Positions 1 to 4,660 of a DNA stretch of 6,314 nt are shown here, piece by piece (positions within the stretch are counted from its first letter, which is position 1; the number at the start of each line of letters is the position of its first letter). Source of the stretch: Pseudomonadota bacterium. GTDB lineage: Bacteria; Desulfobacterota; Desulfobulbia; Desulfobulbales; Desulfobulbaceae. Below the pieces are notes generated by a model. The model was not told the DNA's origin. It did not search any database and was given only the letters and a program-made list of their open reading frames with translations. Location of the stretch: NCBI GenBank assembly GCA_009782165.1, contig WQUH01000084.1, positions 1 through 6,314 on the forward strand, given 5' to 3'. Made by a program: the position numbers and the translations under genes.

Positions 1-794
1 GCCTTCTCGGCAATGGACTCCGTGTCCACCAGCCGTTCGGCCTCCTCTTTCCTGAGGAATTCCAGGGCCTCGGGGATCTTCATCTTCTTCGGCTGTTTCT
101 TTTTCGGAAAAAATTTTGAGAATGCCTCTTGAAGAGAATTCTGCATGTCCTCCATGCCCGAGGCGGAAAACACCTCGACCACCGGCGGGCCGCCGGCCGT
201 GGACACCGACAGCTCCACCACCCGGTCGTCCAATTCGCCCCGGCGCAGCATCTGGCGAAACCGCTCCCTGGTCGACTGGCCTCGGCTCTCCTCCTGCCGC
301 CCGCCATCGCCGCCGTCATAGCCCAGGGCAATCACGCCGGCCGGGGCGGCAGCGCTCTCCTGTCCGGGAGCGCGGGGCAAGAGCAGGTCGAGCAGCCGCT
401 CCTCGGCCATGGCCGCCGCCTTCTCCCGCACGCCCTCCTCCGCCTCCCTGGTGACCATGTTGACCGCCAGTTGGGTGAGATCGCGGATCATGGATTCGAC
501 ATCGCGGCCCACATACCCGACCTCGGTGAATTTGGATGCCTCGATTTTGAGAAACGGGCTTTGGGCGAGATGGGCCAGGCGGCGGGCGATTTCGGTTTTG
601 CCCACGCCGGTGGGCCCGATCATGATGATGTTTTTCGGGGCGATTTCCTCGCGCAGCGGCTGTTCCACCTGCTGCCGCCGCCAGCGGTTGCGCAGGGCAA
701 TGGCCACCGAGCGTTTGGCCTCGGGCTGGCCGATGATGTAGCGGTCGAGTTCGGCCACCGTTTCCCGTGGGGTCAATGAGTTGATGCCTTTCAT
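1..794 (-). CDS. hslU: HslU (ClpY), ATPase subunit of the HslUV protease; C-terminus cut by window edge
   Basis: AAA+ unfoldase that feeds proteins to the HslV peptidase in the cytoplasm. The frame starts [17 protein letters not shown] and gives 264 whole codons without a stop before the window ends; the family is about 440-450 residues, so the Walker B region and C-terminal domain lie outside. Visible: the N-terminal motif ending [15 protein letters not shown] (residues 18-31), Walker A GPTGVGKT (60-67), the pore-loop GYVGRDVES stretch (93-101), and an I-domain from about 110 to 240 with a glycine-rich insert GYDGGDGG (158-165). The start ATG at 794 shares bases with the hslV stop codon (ATGA overlap), so translation is probably coupled to hslV; there is no strong ribosome binding site of its own. 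Identification is secure from sequence motifs plus the hslV neighbour. Confidence 0.97.
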   Translation of the reverse strand, partial: MKGINSLTPRETVAELDRYIIGQPEAKRSVAIALRNRWRRQQVEQPLREEIAPKNIIMIGPTGVGKTEIARRLAHLAQSPFLKIEASKFTEVGYVGRDVESMIRDLTQLAVNMVTREAEEGVREKAAAMAEERLLDLLLPRAPGQESAAAPAGVIALGYDGGDGGRQEESRGQSTRERFRQMLRRGELDDRVVELSVSTAGGPPVVEVFSASGMEDMQNSLQEAFSKFFPKKKQPKKMKIPEALEFLRKEEAERLVDTESIAEK

Positions 795-1330
795 ATTGTT
801 TCGACCACGATGTGGGTGTTGGTGTAGACGCAGATCGAACCGGCGATTTCCAGGGCGGCGCGGGCAATGGCCTCGGCGTCGAGGGCGGAGTGCGCGACCA
901 GGGCCCTGGCCGCCGCCTGGGCGTAGGGTCCGCCGGAGCCGATGGCCAGGATGCCGTCGTCGGCCTCGATCACGTCGCCGGTGCCGGAGAGCAGCAGGGA
1001 ATGGGTGGCGTCGACGGCAATCAGCATGGCCTCCAGCCGCCGGAGCATCTTGTCCATGCGCCAGTCCTTGGCCAGCTCGACCGCCGCCCGCATGAGGTTG
1101 CCGTTGTACTGTTCCAGCTTCTGCTCCAGCCGGTCGTACAGGGTGAAGGCGTCGGCGGTGGAACCGGCGAATCCGGTGATCACCTTGTCATGGTACAGCC
1201 GCCTGACCTTGCGCGCCTGGTGTTTGATGATGGTGGCGCCGAGCGAAACCTGACCGTCGCCGGCAACCACCACCCGCCCCTGGTGCCGGATGGCAACGAT
1301 GGTGGTGGAACGTGTTTTTTGTTTCTGCAT
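791..1330 (-). CDS. hslV: HslV (ClpQ), threonine peptidase of the HslUV protease
   Basis: Proteasome-beta-like peptidase forming a double hexameric ring capped by HslU in the cytoplasm. The 179-residue product has the family's usual length. The mature N-terminus is expected at Thr9 in RSTTIVAIR, leaving an eight-residue propeptide, MQKQKTRS. Counting Thr9 as Thr1, the other conserved positions fall exactly where expected: Asp17 is D25 in AGDGQVS, Lys33 is K41 in ARKVRRLY, Gly45 is G53 in [11 protein letters not shown], and Ser124 is S132 in AIGSGG. No alternative start codon occurs nearer to Thr9, so ATG at 1330 is the likely start; its ribosome binding site is weak (AGG in ACAGGCACTC). The stop codon overlaps the hslU start. 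A possible promoter lies about 60 bases upstream. Confidence 0.97.
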   Translation of the reverse strand: MQKQKTRSTTIVAIRHQGRVVVAGDGQVSLGATIIKHQARKVRRLYHDKVITGFAGSTADAFTLYDRLEQKLEQYNGNLMRAAVELAKDWRMDKMLRRLEAMLIAVDATHSLLLSGTGDVIEADDGILAIGSGGPYAQAAARALVAHSALDAEAIARAALEIAGSICVYTNTHIVVETI

Positions 1331-1386
1331 GAGTGCCTGTTGTGATGTTTTTGGGCTATTATCGAAAGAGAAGAGTCTATCTCGCC

Positions 1387-1392
1387 ATTATC
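1387..1392 (-). promoter_or_regulatory. possible extended -10 box for hslVU
   Basis: On the minus strand the sequence TGAGATAATGG contains GATAAT, one mismatch from TATAAT, preceded by an extended -10 TG with one base between. It sits about 57 bases upstream of the hslV start, inside an AT-rich gap. The region 16-18 bases upstream (TTTCCC/GTTTCC) is a poor -35 match, and I see no clear heat-shock (sigma-32) promoter although hslVU is heat-inducible in many bacteria. This is a weak, sequence-only call. Confidence 0.25.
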
Positions 1393-1428
1393 TCATGAAT
1401 TTTACTTTGGGAAACACTTGAGACAGCG

Positions 1429-1446
1429 ATGACATGAATATGACAT
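1429..1446. repeat. two direct copies of ATGACAT, 11 bp apart, upstream of hslV
   Basis: ATGACAT occurs at 1429-1435 and again at 1440-1446, separated by GAAT, so the copies recur with an 11-bp period, close to one helical turn. They lie between the stop codon of the orphan HEPN-like gene and the hslV promoter candidate, about 100 bases upstream of the hslV start. Such spacing is compatible with a protein binding site, but chance in AT-rich DNA is possible. Confidence 0.4.
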
Positions 1447-1463
1447 CATACAAAGGCAAAACA

Positions 1464-1904
1464 TTAACCTTGATTGCTTGAGATTGTCGGTTTGTTCGAG
1501 TCAATATCGGCGAGCAATGCGCGGATTGCTTCAGCCACTATTTGCAAGCATTCCCAAGCCTGGCGTTTCCACAGATCCATCGGCGTGACTGGCCTTTCGT
1601 CATCTAGGCTGCTGCCCATCAAATCATATTCCAAAGAGGAAGTCATCGCATAGGCGGACATCACCTGTGAACGAAGATCGGGTGGAGCGGTATGAAAAAA
1701 AAATTCAACCATACCTATCGAACTTTTATCACGGTGTTTCTGGTATGCTTCATTTCTGTTGGAGACCAACCATGCCTCTATGGTCCATAACAGCGCCGAA
1801 CGCAATTCGCCAGGTATCCAATTAACGGCATCTCCAGTTTCAAGATACCGGCGGGCATCAGATAACTTGTTCTTTGCGGTACGAATACTGTCGGGAATAT
1901 TCAC
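1464..1904 (-). CDS. orphan hypothetical protein, possible HEPN-domain protein
   Basis: A 146-residue, probably all-helical cytoplasmic protein; no signal peptide or membrane segment is visible. I do not recognise it as a named gene. The layout resembles small HEPN proteins (RNA-binding or RNase domains common in toxin-antitoxin and defence systems): an N-terminal helix AKNKLSDARRYLETGD (10-25), a second helix ELRSALLWTIEAWLVSN (33-49), then R50-x6-H57 in RNEAYQKHRDK, which fits the R-x4-6-H HEPN motif. This is a pattern match by eye only. The start appears to be GTG at 1904: an in-frame TGA lies six codons upstream and no ATG is available; the ribosome binding site is poor. No partner antitoxin gene (for example a MNT nucleotidyltransferase) is adjacent. 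Base composition is visibly more AT-rich than the flanking hslVU and fdh genes, suggesting acquisition. A run of nine T (1695-1703) encodes the three phenylalanines at 68-70. Confidence 0.6.
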   Translation of the reverse strand: MNIPDSIRTAKNKLSDARRYLETGDAVNWIPGELRSALLWTIEAWLVSNRNEAYQKHRDKSSIGMVEFFFHTAPPDLRSQVMSAYAMTSSLEYDLMGSSLDDERPVTPMDLWKRQAWECLQIVAEAIRALLADIDSNKPTISSNQG

Positions 1905-1922
1905 GATACCGAGTTCACTTCA

Positions 1923-1951
1923 CAAGAAACAAGAAATAAACAAGAAATAAA
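1923..1951. repeat. A/T-rich tandem repeat, 11-bp unit
   Basis: On the plus strand CAAGAAATAAA occurs twice in tandem (1930-1940 and 1941-1951), preceded by a partial copy CAAGAAA (1923-1929). On the coding (minus) strand this is a T-rich stretch roughly 20-47 bases upstream of the GTG start of the HEPN-like gene, where its promoter or leader should lie. The copies could arise from replication slippage or act as spaced binding sites. No convincing -35/-10 pair is visible; a weak candidate is TTGTTG, 16 bases, CATATT just upstream. Confidence 0.6.
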
Positions 1952-1968
1952 TATGATGGGCCTTTCTC

Positions 1969-2039
1969 GCGCAACAACCACCGGCTGAAGCCTGCGGGTG
2001 TTGCGCTTCAGGATTGCAACACTAGAACATCTGCAATCC
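1969..2039. other. cluster of overlapping, competing inverted repeats upstream of the HEPN-like gene
   Basis: Hairpin A (1969-2006): GCGCAACA pairs with TGTTGCGC; on the minus-strand RNA the inner CCGC/GTGG and GGC/GCC arms around a TTCA loop extend it into a 38-base near-continuous stem. Hairpin C (2011-2039): GGATTGCA pairs with TGCAATCC around a 13-base loop. Two other perfect 7-bp pairings use the same bases: B, GTGTTGC (1998-2004) with GCAACAC (2016-2022), and D, CTGAAGC (1985-1991) with GCTTCAG (2005-2011). B or D cannot form together with A. No T-run follows any stem on either strand, so a simple intrinsic terminator is unlikely. Position suggests a leader or intergenic regulatory element; function unknown. 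Confidence 0.55.
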
Positions 2040-2087
2040 AAGGGCAAGAGACAACAATGCGAATACGCCAGCAATTTTTCCGACCAT
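2022..2087 (-). CDS. possible 21-residue hydrophobic small ORF
   Basis: ATG at 2087 opens a 21-codon frame ending in TAG at 2022-2024. The product has one lysine at position 4 followed by an almost entirely hydrophobic stretch, IAGVFALLSLALGLQMF, long enough for one membrane helix. An in-frame TAG seven codons upstream rules out an N-terminal extension. It stands alone between fdhE and the HEPN-like gene; its last codons and stop lie in hairpin C (2011-2039). There is no good Shine-Dalgarno sequence, so it may be chance, a remnant signal peptide, or a genuine membrane micropeptide comparable in size and character to Ibs-type toxins. No homology is claimed. Confidence 0.2.
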   Translation of the reverse strand: MVGKIAGVFALLSLALGLQMF

Positions 2088-2109
2088 GCTTGATTGGCGG
2101 GTTGGCTAA

Positions 2110-2124
2110 GGGGCGGCAGGCCCC
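2110..2124 (-). terminator. weak GC hairpin just after fdhE, possible terminator
   Basis: Immediately downstream of the fdhE stop the minus strand reads GGGGC-CTGCC-GCCCC, a 5-bp GC stem with a 5-base loop. It is followed by TTAGCC rather than a T-run, so it does not meet the usual intrinsic terminator pattern. It may slow polymerase or protect the transcript 3' end. Confidence 0.25.
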
Positions 2125-2125
2125 A

Positions 2126-3019
2126 TCACGCCCTGTTTGCGCCGCCATCTCCGGGAAAGAGCAAGGGATTGAGGCCGCTGCGGGCGAATCCCTGTTCTTC
2201 GAGCAGGGCGTCGAGCGGCAGGCTGGCCAGATCGTCGGCCAGCGGTTCGAGGTTGGGATCGCTGCTCTGTTGGAGGATTTTCAGATAGCTCGCGCAGTCG
2301 CCGCAGGACTCGCCCTGGATATTTTTTTCTGCCTCGATCGACCAGTAGCGCAGCTTGCCGCTGGCGCCACAGGCCGAACACTGGCCACGGACGAGCCGCC
2401 AGGCGCTTTCGCAGAGCGAACAGTGCAGGTAGCGCAGGCCGTCCTGGGGCCGGGCAACGACCACACCGGCCACCGGCGCGCCGCCGCAGAGCGGGCAGAG
2501 GTCGCGGGCCGCGCCGACCATCTCGCGGACATTGAGCGGCCGCGACCGCGCCCACTGCGCCCAATATACAGAAAGCGCCGCCCAGAAGAGCGGCGCGCCA
2601 TCGGTGCCGGTCAGGCTGGTATCGCCGGCCAGAAGCGCCAGGGCGGCGGCCTCGATGCCCGCGCCATCCAGGGCGGCGATTCTGGCGACAAGCCGTTCGG
2701 GAAGCCCTCCGGCCAGGGATTGCAGCGCATCATCGAGCGCCGCCCGCCAGTAGCCGTCCCTGATGCCGATGGCTTGCGCCAGCGGCGGACTCTGCCAATC
2801 AACCACCAGAGGCGTTTGCGCCTCCGATGACGGCAGGGGATGGCCGGCCAGCCAGGCCCGCTGCCAGTCCACCACCTGGGCGGCAAACAGCAGATAGTCG
2901 GCCATCGGCCCTTTCGCCGCCGCCAGGGCGCGCAGGCGTTCGCCGCGCCAGGCGTAGAGCCCCGACAATTCCATCCGCACGATCGAGGGCGAGTCCCCCG
3001 GCAAAGCGATACCTTCCAT
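2126..3019 (-). CDS. fdhE: FdhE, formate dehydrogenase accessory protein
   Basis: Cytoplasmic accessory protein required for activity of respiratory formate dehydrogenases; in E. coli it acts on the catalytic subunit before Tat export and binds iron. The 297-residue length is close to the E. coli protein (about 309). The hallmark is four CxxC motifs in the C-terminal half: CPLC (175-178), CSLC (200-203), CSAC (214-217) and CGDC (239-242), within the family signatures LCPLCGGAP, GLRYLHC and KLRYWSIEAEK. The C-terminus RSGLNPLLFPGDGG is also typical. The N-terminal half is more divergent. The ATG at 3019 has an upstream AAAGGAT ribosome binding site at suitable spacing. It follows the formate dehydrogenase structural genes in the same direction, 104 bases downstream, the same order as fdoGHI-fdhE in E. 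coli. Confidence 0.96.
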   Translation of the reverse strand: MEGIALPGDSPSIVRMELSGLYAWRGERLRALAAAKGPMADYLLFAAQVVDWQRAWLAGHPLPSSEAQTPLVVDWQSPPLAQAIGIRDGYWRAALDDALQSLAGGLPERLVARIAALDGAGIEAAALALLAGDTSLTGTDGAPLFWAALSVYWAQWARSRPLNVREMVGAARDLCPLCGGAPVAGVVVARPQDGLRYLHCSLCESAWRLVRGQCSACGASGKLRYWSIEAEKNIQGESCGDCASYLKILQQSSDPNLEPLADDLASLPLDALLEEQGFARSGLNPLLFPGDGGANRA

Positions 3020-3044
3020 GGATCATCCTTTCAATCAGATACAC

Positions 3045-3070
3045 CAGGGGCACGGCGCACCGTGCCCCTG
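3045..3070. repeat. perfect 11-bp hairpin between the fdh fusion gene and fdhE
   Basis: CAGGGGCACGG (3045-3055) and CCGTGCCCCTG (3060-3070) are perfect inverted copies around a CGCA loop. On the minus-strand transcript it lies about 25 bases upstream of the fdhE start and just before its ribosome binding site. No T-run follows on the minus strand (GTGTATCTG), so full termination is not expected; mRNA stabilisation, partial attenuation or a dispersed REP-like palindrome are the plausible roles. Confidence 0.7.
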
Positions 3071-3089
3071 AAACACATTGACGTCTTTT

Positions 3090-3109
3090 CCTTTCCATGT
3101 AGGGAAAGG
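3090..3109. repeat. second, weaker inverted repeat in the same intergenic gap
   Basis: CCTTTCC (3090-3096) and GGAAAGG (3103-3109) form a 7-bp stem with a 6-base loop, 14 bases downstream of the fusion-gene stop codon on the minus strand. It is followed by AAAAG on that strand, not T residues. With the neighbouring 11-bp hairpin it makes the gap between the structural genes and fdhE unusually structured. Confidence 0.45.
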
Positions 3110-3123
3110 CCAACAGCATCATA

Positions 3124-4647
3124 TCACCCTGTTTTTTCCCGCCGCTCCTCCGCTGCCGCGTCCATCTGCCTGAGCCAGCGCGGATGGTGCAGTTGCGCCC
3201 AGGCCCGGGTGACCGTGCCGCGCACCATGGCGCGCAGCGTGCCCTTGTACCAGAACACCATATACACGTGGACGAAGATGGTCAGCATCAGCAGACCCGC
3301 CGCGGTCGAATGGACGAACACGGCCAGCCGCAGGGTTTCGACCGAAAAATTATGGGCAAAGTACGGCCGCCAGATGATCAACCCGGTCATCAGCAGGATG
3401 GTCAGGAGAAAACCGTTCGCCCAAAACAGCGCCTTCTGGCCGGTGTTGTACTGGCCGACATCGGAGACCTCGTGCTCGCGGCCGCGGATAACGGCCCCCA
3501 GATGGGTGAGCCAGGCAAAATCGCTCTTTTCCCAGAAGACATGGCGGATGTTGATCAGGCCCAGGAACAGCAGGCTGCACATCATGACCACGCCGAACAC
3601 CGGATGCATGAACTGGGCGATCTGCGGCGCGCCCAGGATACCGGTCAGATTGAACATCGGCGAGAAGAAAAAGCCCAGACCCGAGGAGGCGAGCAGAAAG
3701 AAACACAGGGCCGTCAGCCAGTGGGTGGCCCGCTCGACCAGCGAATGGCGGGGCACGTCGGTATCGCGCCCGACCACGGCGGCAACCGACTCGTCCGGCG
3801 CCACCGCCCCCACCGACAGCCGGTGGATGACGCTGAACAGGAAAGCGGCGGCAAAGACCGTGGCAAAGATGGGTTTGGACACCTGCTTCCACACAATGGT
3901 CAGCGGGTTGATCCTCGGATTGTCCGGCAGGCCGCTGTACAGGCGCGGCTTGTCGGCGTGGTGCAGCGCGTACATCACATGGGTGCCGCCGACGCCGGGC
4001 GGGTCGTACAGGCCGGCCTGGGCAAAGCCGCGCTCCTTCAGTTCGGCGACCCGGACGGCGGCGTATTCCCGCATGTCCTCCTTGGTGCCGAAGCGGATGG
4101 CCCCGGTCGGGCAGGCCTTGGCGCAGGCCGGTTCCTGGCCGACGCTGACCCGGTCGACGCACAACGTGCATTTGTGGGCGTGCCGGTCGCGGATGCTGAT
4201 CCTGGGGATATTGAAGGGGCAGCCGGTCAGGCAGTAGCCGCAGCCGATACATTTTTCGGAAATGAAATCGACAATGCCGTTGGCGTGCTGGACAATCGCC
4301 CCCGGCGCCGGACAGGCGATCAGGCAGCCGGGATTGGCGCAGTGCATGCAGCCGTCTTTTCGGATCAGCCACTCCAGCCGGCCGTCCACCTCGACCTCGT
4401 GGTAGCGCATCACCGTCCAGGTGCGGGGGCTGAGATCGATCGGGTTGTCGAGGACGCCGTGGTTATACCCCATCTCCTCGCGGGTGTCGTTCCAGGCCGA
4501 GCAGGCGACCTGGCACGATTTGCAGCCGATGCAGACTGAAACATCGATGAGTTTGGCCACCTCTTCCTGGGCGAGGCGCGCCTTGGGCGGCGGCGTCAGG
4601 AAAGTGGAGGCCGATTGCGCGAGATAATCGTGTTCTTGCAATGACAT
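3124..4647 (-). CDS. fused formate dehydrogenase beta (Fe-S) and gamma (cytochrome b) subunit
   Basis: Electron-transfer and membrane-anchor subunits of a quinone-linked formate dehydrogenase in one 507-residue chain; in E. coli these are separate proteins, FdnH (294) and FdnI (217). Residues 1-280 match FdnH: start [14 protein letters not shown], four ferredoxin-type clusters with cysteines 39/42/45/49, 100/103/108/112, 133/136/139/143 and 160/163/175/179, then the beta-subunit membrane helix (about 257-277). After a linker (280-300) residues 301-507 match FdnI: helices at about 309-328, 347-367, 407-425 and 440-463, with the four family heme histidines at H309, H348, H446 and H460, and [11 protein letters not shown] and HHPRWLRQ near the end. 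No methionine occurs between residues 225 and 331, so no ATG could start a separate gamma protein. The clusters should face the periplasm and pass electrons to quinone. The start has an excellent ribosome binding site. Confidence 0.95.
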   Translation of the reverse strand: MSLQEHDYLAQSASTFLTPPPKARLAQEEVAKLIDVSVCIGCKSCQVACSAWNDTREEMGYNHGVLDNPIDLSPRTWTVMRYHEVEVDGRLEWLIRKDGCMHCANPGCLIACPAPGAIVQHANGIVDFISEKCIGCGYCLTGCPFNIPRISIRDRHAHKCTLCVDRVSVGQEPACAKACPTGAIRFGTKEDMREYAAVRVAELKERGFAQAGLYDPPGVGGTHVMYALHHADKPRLYSGLPDNPRINPLTIVWKQVSKPIFATVFAAAFLFSVIHRLSVGAVAPDESVAAVVGRDTDVPRHSLVERATHWLTALCFFLLASSGLGFFFSPMFNLTGILGAPQIAQFMHPVFGVVMMCSLLFLGLINIRHVFWEKSDFAWLTHLGAVIRGREHEVSDVGQYNTGQKALFWANGFLLTILLMTGLIIWRPYFAHNFSVETLRLAVFVHSTAAGLLMLTIFVHVYMVFWYKGTLRAMVRGTVTRAWAQLHHPRWLRQMDAAAEERREKTG

Positions 4648-4651
4648 GGCG

Positions 4652-4660
4652 CACCTCCTC
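4652..4660 (-). promoter_or_regulatory. strong Shine-Dalgarno of the fusion gene, overlapping the upstream stop codon
   Basis: The minus strand reads TGAGGAGGTGCGCCATG: the TGA stop of the catalytic subunit gene runs directly into GAGGAGGTG, an almost perfect Shine-Dalgarno sequence five bases before the ATG at 4647. This fixes the start of the fusion protein and implies translational coupling of the two structural genes. Confidence 0.9.

Noticed and set aside
129..779. Plus-strand 216-codon frame opposite hslU
   Set aside because: It mirrors the conserved HslU reading frame and its translation has no family features.
1331..1463. Classical sigma-32 heat-shock promoter for hslVU
   Set aside because: I could not find a CTTGAA-type -35 paired with a CCCCAT-type -10 at proper spacing; only a sigma-70-like extended -10 is visible.
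1969..2006. Intrinsic (rho-independent) terminator for fdhE or for a plus-strand gene
   Set aside because: The stem is strong but neither strand has a T-run after it; the T-rich stretch on the minus strand begins about 17 bases away.
1969..2039. Integron attC-like recombination site
   Set aside because: The GCGCAAC/GTTGCGC arms do not fit the RYYYAAC/GTTRRRY core boxes, and no integrase or cassette array is visible.
3745..3790. A separate gamma-subunit gene starting internally at a GTG (codon 298)
   Set aside because: No Shine-Dalgarno precedes the GTG, there is no ATG nearby, and the frame is continuous with the beta domain, so a true fusion is the simpler reading.
2840..4539. Long plus-strand open frames opposite the formate dehydrogenase fusion gene and fdhE
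   Set aside because: They are antisense to strongly conserved genes, are rich in Arg/Pro/Gln/His as expected of shadow frames in GC-rich DNA, and show no recognisable domain.
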